A stretch of 64,000 nucleotides of DNA from Microbacterium sp. CGR2 (GTDB lineage: Bacteria; Actinomycetota; Actinomycetes; Actinomycetales; Microbacteriaceae), in contig NZ_RBHX01000001.1 in NCBI RefSeq assembly GCF_003626735.1, positions 682,001 through 746,000 on the forward strand, read 5' to 3'. The stretch's first letter is position 1. Each line of letters begins with the position of its first letter. The position numbers and the translations under genes are program-made. The notes below the pieces were generated by a model, which saw nothing but the letters and a program-made list of their open reading frames with translations, was not told where the DNA came from and searched no databases. Below, in pieces: positions 32,549 to 39,279 of the stretch.

Positions 32549-33754
32549 CTACTTGCGCGAGAGTGTGAACACCACCTCGGTGACGTTGCCGGCGACATCG
32601 GCGACCTCGAGGGTGTTCTCGCCCAGGACGGCACCGAAAGCGCCCGGCTTCACGAAGTTCAGATCGCTCCACTCGTCGTCGGTCAGGTCCTTGGGCACTC
32701 CGTTGAGAGTCAGCCCGTCGATCTTGCCGGCGTCATGCAGAGCGAAGCTCACGCGGCGGTACTCGCCGTCTGCGCCCTTCGTGAACCGCGCCCCTTCCTT
32801 GACGGTCACCGTGGGCGGAGTGGTGTCGGCCGACGCCCGGTAGACGGTTGCCCGGCCGTTGAGCTCCTGCGTGATGCCGGACAGATACGCCGAGTGGTCG
32901 CCGCCCGTCAGGTTGTAGGCGACGTAGATCCCGTAACCGTCATCCACGGTCCGCGCCGCGAAGTTCGCGGCGGTCGCCGCATCGGTGTTGACGAGGTCGA
33001 TCGCCGCCGCTCCCAGGCGAGCAGTGTCCTCCAGGCCGGGCACAGTCGGGGCGTCGTACGTCGGGTAGTACGGGTTCCACGCGTAGTCGATCGTGCCGGA
33101 CGCGTCGAACCGCGCGAAGTCGGTCGTCGTGTACGACGGCCCGATCGCATACAGGCTGATGATCTTGTCCGGTCCCAAGCGGTCCCGGAGAGCGGTCGCC
33201 AACCATCCGAACGACCTGTCGTTGGGCTGTGGCGTACCGTTCGCGCCGTAGTTCGTCCACTCGTCGTCGAAGTCGATGCCGTCGAGACCGTACGTCGTGA
33301 CCGCGTCGGCCAGTTGCGCGGCGAACGCGTCGGCGGCCTCGAACGAGGTGAAGTTCGCGAAGCCCGCCCCCTGGTGGTTGCCGAGCACCGAGAGCAGAAC
33401 TTTCGTGCCCTGCGCCTGAACGGGACGAATCTGGTTCTCCGCGTCCTGCAGCGTCTCGGTGACCCGCTCGTTGAAGTGGAGGTAGGCGTTCTGGCCGTCG
33501 TAATTGATGTTGGCGGCGAAGATCATCGCCATGTCGATGGCTGCTTCGCCCGATCCCTCGAGCGTGTAGTCGGCCACGTTGGCTAAATCGTTCGAGTTGA
33601 CCTCGACGTAGACGGCGAGCTTCGGATCAGTCGGCTCTTCGTCGGCCACCGCCCCCGCCGACCCGGCGAGAATGCTTGCGGCGACCGTGGCGAGGGCAGC
33701 CGCTGATGCGAGCCCTCGTCGATACGGGCGGGGATGGGCGTTCCGTTGACTCAT
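32549..33754 (-). CDS. secreted endo-beta-N-acetylglucosaminidase, GH18 (Endo H-like)
   Basis: A 401-residue secreted protein. Residues 1-37 are a signal peptide (basic MSQRNAHPRPYRRG, hydrophobic core, AGA-V cleavage region). The catalytic domain has TYGLDGIDFDDEWTNYG, nearly the Endo H motif, with catalytic Asp163 and Glu165 by alignment to the DxDxE signature, then NGTPQPNDRSFGWL. Endo H cuts the chitobiose core of high-mannose N-glycans. A C-terminal domain of about 90 residues (DTTPPTVTVKEG to the end) looks Ig-like and is absent from the classic enzyme. RBS AAAGGAG; promoter TATAGT overlaps operator 33818-33831. Confidence 0.87.
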   Translation of the reverse strand: MSQRNAHPRPYRRGLASAAALATVAASILAGSAGAVADEEPTDPKLAVYVEVNSNDLANVADYTLEGSGEAAIDMAMIFAANINYDGQNAYLHFNERVTETLQDAENQIRPVQAQGTKVLLSVLGNHQGAGFANFTSFEAADAFAAQLADAVTTYGLDGIDFDDEWTNYGANGTPQPNDRSFGWLATALRDRLGPDKIISLYAIGPSYTTTDFARFDASGTIDYAWNPYYPTYDAPTVPGLEDTARLGAAAIDLVNTDAATAANFAARTVDDGYGIYVAYNLTGGDHSAYLSGITQELNGRATVYRASADTTPPTVTVKEGARFTKGADGEYRRVSFALHDAGKIDGLTLNGVPKDLTDDEWSDLNFVKPGAFGAVLGENTLEVADVAGNVTEVVFTLSRK

Positions 33755-33787
33755 GACAGATCGTCTCCTTTGGCGCTTCGATCACAA

Positions 33788-33811
33788 CCAGGCCGCAACA
33801 CCGCGGCCTGG
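33788..33811 (-). promoter_or_regulatory. hairpin at the 5' end of the endoglycosidase mRNA
   Basis: CCAGGCCGC (33788-33796) and GCGGCCTGG (33803-33811) pair perfectly across AACACC. The predicted transcription start, about seven bases after TATAGT (33822-33817), falls at the edge of this stem, so the mRNA would begin with the hairpin. It could stabilise the mRNA or act as a terminator for the upstream isomerase gene. Confidence 0.5.
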
Positions 33812-33817
33812 CTGCGA

Positions 33818-33831
33818 CTATAGCGCTTAAG
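33818..33831. promoter_or_regulatory. LacI-type operator 5, endoglycosidase promoter
   Basis: CTATAGCGCTTAAG matches CTAWARCGNTNNAG. On the minus strand TATAGT (33822-33817) is the likely -10 box. The site also contains the stop codon (TAA, 33829-33827) of the isomerase-like gene upstream. Confidence 0.72.
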
Positions 33832-35467
33832 CTCCGATCTCGACATCCCCTACGAGGTTCACCCTGATGCCCATGCCCGCGAACATCGCCGCCTTCGCGA
33901 TCAGCGCCTTGTCTGCAGTCTCGGCGTCGGGCGCGTAGACCAGTTGCGCGTGATTCGCCTTGTGACGGGCCATGAACTGGTCGCGCGAGATGCCGTGCAG
34001 CACGACATGCGCGATCGGCCACTCGGGGTTCGTGGCCTCCTTGCGACGCTGGGTCTCGTCGTCCGGCAGTTCCACGACGGTCGCCCGGAAGATGTCAGCC
34101 TGCAGGATGCCCTCGGCGATGAACACCCGAGACAGCACGATCTCACCCGGCTTCGACACCCCGTTGATGGTGGCACCGCCCGCCGGGAAGAACACGTGCC
34201 CCTGACGCCACCCCTCGGCGTTCTGCCATCCACCCAAGTGCGAGGCGGGGACCGATCCAGAGATCTCGTAGACCCAGACGAACTGTCCGTCGAAGTCTTC
34301 ACCCCAGCGGACGTCGTGCAGGGTGTTGTCGGGCACGAGCCCCATCGCGCGCCAGACCCGGTCGGTGACCAGCGCGTCGACGGCGACGCCCTCGTCGGCC
34401 TCGTTGAAGTGCGGGAAGGCCCGGCCTTCGTGCAGCACGCGCGATCCATCACGAGAGGTCACCGGCGGACGCTCCGTGGAGTTCAGGATGCCCTCGGCAA
34501 GGTCGGACGCCGGCACCAGATCCTTCAGCCCCTGCTGATATTGGATGCCCACGGCGTCGAGTCCGAAGTCATCGGCGATGCGGAGTGCGGCGATGTACAT
34601 CTTCAGCTGCCACTGCACCTGCTCCCGGGTGAGTTCCGTCGCGGCATCCTCGCCGTACCGGAAGGTCATGCCCTTCTCGATGAGCCAGTCGTAGGCGGCA
34701 TCCGCTTCTTCTTCGCCGACCTCGAGCATCTCGGCATAGAGCGCCGACTGCGAGAGGCGCTCTTTGTAGATGCCGGTCTCGTTGAGCAGCTCGTCGTCGA
34801 AGATCGCGTTGTACATGCCCATGCAGCCCTCGTCGAAGACGCCGATGATGGCCTTCTCCGCGAGCAGTTCCGCAGCGAGCGCCTCCCCCAGCTGTTTCTC
34901 GGGACTGTCGGGCAGTTCGGGGAGCGCGCGCACGTGGGAGGCGTCGTGCGTGATCGTGCCCTTCTCGGTCCATTCCTCGATGCCTGCCCGGAACCATTCG
35001 TCCCGGAAGTCGACCGACCAGATCGTCGCGTACGGCTTGTCCATCTTGGTGAGACCGGCGTTCAGGCCCAGGAGTCCGACGAGGCCCGGCCAATCGCCCG
35101 CGAAGTTCGCGACGGTGAGAATGGGGCCCTGGTGCGTGCGCAGGCCTGCGAGAACGTGATGCGAGTATTGCCAGACCGCTTCGGCGACGATGAGCGGAGC
35201 ATCCGTCGGGATGTTCTTGAAGACGTCCAGGCCCATGCGCTGACTCGAGATGAATCCGTGGCCGGTGGCAGGGTCGACGTCGTTGGCACGGATGACATTC
35301 CAGCCGAGATCGTTGAAGACGCCGATGACACCCGCTTCCAGCTCGACCTGGACGGGCCAGCCGCCCGTGTTGGCGGCCTCGCGCAGGTCGCCCGACGCGA
35401 TGAGATAGGCGGTCTTCGGGGCAGAAGCCGGACGGGATGCCGGAGCCGGCACGGTGTAGGTGGTCAT
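33827..35467 (-). CDS. L-fucose/L-arabinose isomerase-fold protein
   Basis: A 546-residue cytoplasmic protein resembling proteins annotated as fucose isomerases: TAYLIASGDLREAANTGGWPVQ, DEGCMGMYNAIFDDELLNE, and GLDAVGIQYQQGLKDLVPASDLAEG. These enzymes use a metal to convert aldoses to ketoses. Substrate is unproven. Start ATG 35467 is chosen since TACAGT (35480-35475, minus) lies seven bases upstream; the earlier ATG at 35497 is inside the palindromic operator. A LacI gene lies directly upstream on the same strand. It might handle fucose from core-fucosylated glycans, but this is inference. Confidence 0.72.
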   Translation of the reverse strand: MTTYTVPAPASRPASAPKTAYLIASGDLREAANTGGWPVQVELEAGVIGVFNDLGWNVIRANDVDPATGHGFISSQRMGLDVFKNIPTDAPLIVAEAVWQYSHHVLAGLRTHQGPILTVANFAGDWPGLVGLLGLNAGLTKMDKPYATIWSVDFRDEWFRAGIEEWTEKGTITHDASHVRALPELPDSPEKQLGEALAAELLAEKAIIGVFDEGCMGMYNAIFDDELLNETGIYKERLSQSALYAEMLEVGEEEADAAYDWLIEKGMTFRYGEDAATELTREQVQWQLKMYIAALRIADDFGLDAVGIQYQQGLKDLVPASDLAEGILNSTERPPVTSRDGSRVLHEGRAFPHFNEADEGVAVDALVTDRVWRAMGLVPDNTLHDVRWGEDFDGQFVWVYEISGSVPASHLGGWQNAEGWRQGHVFFPAGGATINGVSKPGEIVLSRVFIAEGILQADIFRATVVELPDDETQRRKEATNPEWPIAHVVLHGISRDQFMARHKANHAQLVYAPDAETADKALIAKAAMFAGMGIRVNLVGDVEIGA

Positions 35468-35483
35468 GAGCGACACTGTACGC

Positions 35484-35495
35484 GAAATCGATTTC
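35484..35495. promoter_or_regulatory. palindromic LacI-type operator of isomerase gene
   Basis: GAAATCGATTTC is a perfect 12-base palindrome with central CG, four bases upstream of the -10 TACAGT. Its sequence differs from the CTAWARCG sites, so a different LacI protein, most simply the adjacent one at 35539-36522, should bind it. Confidence 0.7.
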
Positions 35496-35538
35496 ATGGC
35501 ACAAGGAACTGACCACTCGACCTCCGCACAGCTCTGAT

Positions 35539-36522
35539 TCAGCGCCGCGTACTGGCCGGCCGCACCTCGTCGCGCAACACGATGGTTCGCGCCGGCTGGG
35601 TGTCACCCTTGATGCGTTCGAGCAGCATCTGAGCCGCGGTCACTCCCATGTGACGAGCCGGAAGTCGCACCACTGTCACCGCATTCGGGGACAGCGTCGT
35701 GAACGGCAATGAGCCGATCACAGCCACCCCCACCTGCGGCGGCGTGAGGCCATGCTCGCTGAGCACCTGGATCGCACCGACACCGATGAGATTGTTGCCG
35801 GCGACGACCGCGTCGGGTGGCTGGGGCAGCGCGAGGAGCTCCTCCATCGCGGCGCGACCCCCTTCGACGCGGAAGGTGGCGAAGCGCGCAAGCGCATCCA
35901 GCTCCTCGGAGGGAAGCGCACCGTCGAGCGTCGAACGCCATCCCGCCGCGCGCTCGGCGGCCGTGTCGATGTGCTCCGGACCACCGATGTAGGCGATGCG
36001 ACGATAGCCGGCATCGAGCAGTTCCTTCGTCGCCGACGCTCCGGCGACGCGGTTGGCCATCACGACACCGTCGATGTCATAGTTCGTGCGACGATCGACG
36101 GCGACCACCGGCCGCCCGGTCGCGAGGATGCCGTCAAGGCTGGACGTCTCGGATGCCGTGGCGATGATCACGCCGGACATGTTCTCCGCGACCGCGATCT
36201 GCAGGTACGTCGCCTCCTTCTCCGTCTGCGAATCGGAGTTGCAGAGCACGACCGAGTAGCCGGCCGCCGACGCCGCATCCTCGACGCCGCGGGCCATCTC
36301 GGTGAAGTACGGGTTCTCGATGTCGGGAATGACGAGAGCGATGACCTCCGAGCTCTGCCGCCGAAGCGTGCGCGCGGTGCGGTTGGGAGTGAAGTTCAGT
36401 CGCGCGGCTGCCGCTCGGACGGCGACGACCTTCTCTTTCGACACGGGCGTGCCGTTGAAGACGCGAGACACCGTTGCGGGCGAGACCCCCGCGAGCGCTG
36501 CGACGTCGTAGATCGTGGCCAT
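35539..36522 (-). CDS. LacI family regulator
   Basis: A 327-residue repressor: MATIYDVAALAGVSPATVSRVFNGTPVSKEKVVAVR is the headpiece, LNFTPNRTARTLRRQ the hinge, then the effector domain (VIALVIPDIENPYFTEMARGVE, DAVVAGNNLIGVGAIQVL). The stop is about 70 bases upstream of the isomerase gene start, and the palindrome GAAATCGATTTC lies between. It therefore likely controls the isomerase. RBS GAGGATGC precedes the ATG. Confidence 0.88.
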   Translation of the reverse strand: MATIYDVAALAGVSPATVSRVFNGTPVSKEKVVAVRAAAARLNFTPNRTARTLRRQSSEVIALVIPDIENPYFTEMARGVEDAASAAGYSVVLCNSDSQTEKEATYLQIAVAENMSGVIIATASETSSLDGILATGRPVVAVDRRTNYDIDGVVMANRVAGASATKELLDAGYRRIAYIGGPEHIDTAAERAAGWRSTLDGALPSEELDALARFATFRVEGGRAAMEELLALPQPPDAVVAGNNLIGVGAIQVLSEHGLTPPQVGVAVIGSLPFTTLSPNAVTVVRLPARHMGVTAAQMLLERIKGDTQPARTIVLRDEVRPASTRR

Positions 36523-36596
36523 GCATCCTCACTGCCTGTCCGACCGCGCCGAACGTGAGGCAACAGTATCGCGCGGGCCCGTACACACCATTGCGC

Positions 36597-36622
36597 CTCA
36601 CCGTACGGCGGCGTATGGTGAG
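36597..36622. promoter_or_regulatory. inverted repeat with -10 box, probable TetR site
   Basis: CTCACCGTAC (36597-36606) and GTATGGTGAG (36613-36622) are complementary at nine of ten positions around GGCGGC. TATGGT at 36614-36619 can serve as -10 for the gene at 36652. The half-site CCGTAC is shared with the palindrome before the tetR gene. Confidence 0.55.
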
Positions 36623-36651
36623 CACGTACGCGACCGTATGGAGGCAGAGCG

Positions 36652-37221
36652 ATGATCCGCAACCTCGCAGTGAACGCGACCCGCGCCCACGTCCGGCGGT
36701 GGGTCGGACGAGCCGAGGTGCCGCCTGCTCTGGCGTCCCTGGCCACCCTTCCGGGCTACCACTACGTCGACGCCTTCACCCTCGACTGGGAGGGCGCCGA
36801 CGAGTGGACTGCCGGAGAGTGGGCACGCGCCATGTTCGAGGACGATCGCCCCATCCTCGCGCGCGCTGCGACTCGGGGGCTGCTCGGCGTGATGCTGAAT
36901 CGGCCCGACCCGAGAGGACTGATCAATGGATTCACGATCGCATTGCCCGACCGTGCAACGCTGCGTGGAGATGTGCGGTCGAACCTCAGCGCCGATCAGA
37001 TCGTCGTCAGTGTGACGCCCGCACAGGTCTCCCTGGTCACGGCCGTCCGCCACAACACCCCGATCGCCAAGGCGATCTGGACGGTCGTCTCGAACCTGCA
37101 CCGGTCGTTCGCGCCACGAGTACTGCGGTACGCGGCCACAGAGCTTCGCGGCCTCAGCGGCTCCCGCGTCAGCGCGGGTCAGGGAAGAGGTCGTCGAGGA
37201 GGCCGATCGTCGATCGCATGA
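36652..37221 (+). CDS. unknown protein (189 aa), probable TetR target
   Basis: ATG with GGAGG seven bases upstream. The protein begins MIRNLAVNATRAHVRRWVGRAEV, contains GYHYVDAFTLDWEGADEWTAGEWARAMFE and LINGFTIALPDRATLRGDVRSNLSAD, and resembles a DUF2867-like polyketide-cyclase-type fold only vaguely. Its last 53 bases overlap the convergent tetR gene, so the Gly/Arg-rich tail may be spurious. The promoter carries an inverted repeat with the same half-site as the tetR operator. Function unknown. Confidence 0.62.
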   Translation: MIRNLAVNATRAHVRRWVGRAEVPPALASLATLPGYHYVDAFTLDWEGADEWTAGEWARAMFEDDRPILARAATRGLLGVMLNRPDPRGLINGFTIALPDRATLRGDVRSNLSADQIVVSVTPAQVSLVTAVRHNTPIAKAIWTVVSNLHRSFAPRVLRYAATELRGLSGSRVSAGQGRGRRGGRSSIA

Positions 37222-37753
37222 GGCGTCGGTGCTCATCCGGCGTCGAAGGCATCAGCGACGGAAGCGACGCCTGCAGCCGGATCAGCCCCAGCCACATCGC
37301 GTACATCTGAGTGGCACGGTCTCTCGCTGTTCGCTCAGGAAGACCCGTGGCGGCGAACGCCTCGGCCATGAACGCGACCCGTCGGGCACTGACCTTCTCG
37401 AGGACTTCTGCGACGACAGGGTCATCCGCTCGATGAAGGAGGTCGACCTCCGACCGGTCCTGCGATACGTTCGCGAACGCGCGTTCGAACAGGGCGCGGA
37501 GCTGCGCGCGAGGATCGTCGATCCGGGCGACGCCATCGATGATCTCTTCCGTCTCGATGAGCCAGAGGTCCAGGACCGCCGCGAGCAGTTCGCCCCGGTT
37601 CCGGAAATGCCAGTAGAAGCTTCCTTTGGTCGCACCGAGCCGCACGGCGATGCGTTCGATCACGACAGCATCCACCCCGGACTCGCCGAACATCTCGAAA
37701 CCGGTGCGCGCCCAGTCATCGCGTCCGAGCTTCGCCTTCCCCTCCTGCGCCAT
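37169..37753 (-). CDS. TetR family transcriptional regulator
   Basis: A 194-residue repressor starting MAQEGKAKLGRDDWARTGFEMFGESGVDAVVIERIA, with RLGATKGSFYWHFRNRGELLAAVL as recognition helix and following helix. ATG 37753 is chosen because TACCGT lies six bases upstream on the minus strand and the perfect palindrome GTACGGTACCGTAC covers it; residues encoded further upstream would run through the operator. Autoregulation is likely, as is control of the convergent gene at 36652. Ligand unknown. Confidence 0.87.
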   Translation of the reverse strand: MAQEGKAKLGRDDWARTGFEMFGESGVDAVVIERIAVRLGATKGSFYWHFRNRGELLAAVLDLWLIETEEIIDGVARIDDPRAQLRALFERAFANVSQDRSEVDLLHRADDPVVAEVLEKVSARRVAFMAEAFAATGLPERTARDRATQMYAMWLGLIRLQASLPSLMPSTPDEHRRLMRSTIGLLDDLFPDPR

Positions 37754-37757
37754 GTCA

Positions 37758-37771
37758 GTACGGTACCGTAC
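37758..37771. promoter_or_regulatory. tetR operator, perfect 14-base palindrome
   Basis: GTACGGTACCGTAC reads the same on both strands and contains the tetR -10 box TACCGT on the minus strand. It lies four bases upstream of the tetR start codon. Confidence 0.75.
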
Positions 37772-37851
37772 GGCCACGTCGTCCGGTTCGGTCCTCACGC
37801 CGCTCGGAATCGCTTGTGGCAACGATCCCACATCTGCGCCAGACTGAACGC

Positions 37852-39258
37852 ATGACTGCCTTTCCCGCCGACTTCCTCTGGGGTGCGGCCACCAGCGCCT
37901 ATCAGATCGAGGGGTCCCTCGACGTCGACGGTCGGGGACGCTCGATCTGGGACACCTTCGCCGAACAGCCCGGCGCGATCGAGGGCGGCGGCGACGCCCG
38001 CGTCGCCTGCGATTCCTACCGGCGCTGGAAGGACGACCTCGAAATCCTCAGCGAACTGGGCATGAAGGCCTACCGCTTCTCCCTCGCCTGGTCGCGGATC
38101 ATGCCCGACGGGCGCGGTCGCGTGAACTCCCGCGGGCTCGACCACTACGAGCGGATCATCGACGAACTGCGACGCCGGGAGATCGAGCCGATCGTCACAC
38201 TCAACCACTGGGATATGCCCGAGGCTCTGATGGCGGACGGCGGCTGGATGGGCCGCGGAACCGTCGACGCGTTCACGGAGTACGCCGTGGCGGCATCCGA
38301 ACGTCTCGGCGATCGCGTCGACTGGTGGGTCACGCAGAACGAGCCGTGGATCATCCAGCTGCTCGGGTACCAGCTCGGCCTTCACGCACCAGGGATCCAC
38401 GATCTGCGCGGCGCCGTCACCGCCGGTCACCACCTTCTCCTCGCCCACGGCAGAGCCGCTGATGCCATGCGAGCTTCCACGACCGGGAACATCGGTGTTG
38501 CCCTCAATCTGCTGCCCTGCGTGCCTGCCACGTCGAGCGCCGCCGACGCCGACGCCTCCTGGGGTTCGGACGGCTATGTCAACCGCTGGTTCCTCGACCC
38601 GCTGCTCCGGGAGGGCTACCCGGACGACATGCGCAGGCATTGGGAGCGAGCGATCGGCGGTTCCCTTGACGACGTCATCCTGGCCGGCGATGAGGCCGCG
38701 ATCGCCGGTCGCAGCGACTTCCTCGGCATCAACTTCTACACGCACCGGGTGATGGCAGCGGCAGAACCCGGTCCGCGGCATCCCTTCCCCTGGCAGGTCG
38801 TCGGCTCGACGGGTGAGGTCGAGCGTACCGACGAAGGAACCGAGATCGTGCCCGACGCCTTCCGCGACCTGCTCATCCGCGTGCACCACGACTACCCCGG
38901 CGTTCCGCTCATCGTGACGGAGAACGGTGCGATCTCGGGCGACTCCCCCACCCACGACGGCGAAGTCCACGATGTCCGGCGCACGCGGTACCTGCGGTCG
39001 CACGTCGCGGCGATGGCCGAGGCGATCGAGGCGGGCGCCCCGGTGGTCGGCTATACGCACTGGTCCTTGCTGGACAACTTCGAATGGGCGCTCGGCTACC
39101 GACCGCGCTTCGGCCTCGTCTACGTCGACTTCCGAACCGGCGAACGCATCGTCAAAGACAGCGCCCGCGAGTTCGCGCAGATCGTGCGCGACGTCGGGCT
39201 GACGCAGCAGGCCGCCGCACGAGGACCACAGGTGGACAGCCTGGGCGCCTTCGGCTGA
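37852..39258 (+). CDS. beta-glucosidase or related GH1 beta-glycosidase
   Basis: A 468-residue cytoplasmic GH1 enzyme. FPADFLWGAATSAYQIEG at the N terminus, acid/base Glu164 in VTQNEPW, and nucleophile Glu357 in IVTENGA are the family signatures; HWSLLDNFEWALGY binds the glycone. Preference for glucosides, galactosides or mannosides cannot be read. CAGACT at 37840-37845 lies six bases before ATG 37852 and sets the start. It is divergent from tetR and convergent with the second alpha-mannosidase. Confidence 0.9.
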   Translation: MTAFPADFLWGAATSAYQIEGSLDVDGRGRSIWDTFAEQPGAIEGGGDARVACDSYRRWKDDLEILSELGMKAYRFSLAWSRIMPDGRGRVNSRGLDHYERIIDELRRREIEPIVTLNHWDMPEALMADGGWMGRGTVDAFTEYAVAASERLGDRVDWWVTQNEPWIIQLLGYQLGLHAPGIHDLRGAVTAGHHLLLAHGRAADAMRASTTGNIGVALNLLPCVPATSSAADADASWGSDGYVNRWFLDPLLREGYPDDMRRHWERAIGGSLDDVILAGDEAAIAGRSDFLGINFYTHRVMAAAEPGPRHPFPWQVVGSTGEVERTDEGTEIVPDAFRDLLIRVHHDYPGVPLIVTENGAISGDSPTHDGEVHDVRRTRYLRSHVAAMAEAIEAGAPVVGYTHWSLLDNFEWALGYRPRFGLVYVDFRTGERIVKDSAREFAQIVRDVGLTQQAAARGPQVDSLGAFG

Positions 39259-39279
39259 CAGCTCCGGCCGTCGACGCCA

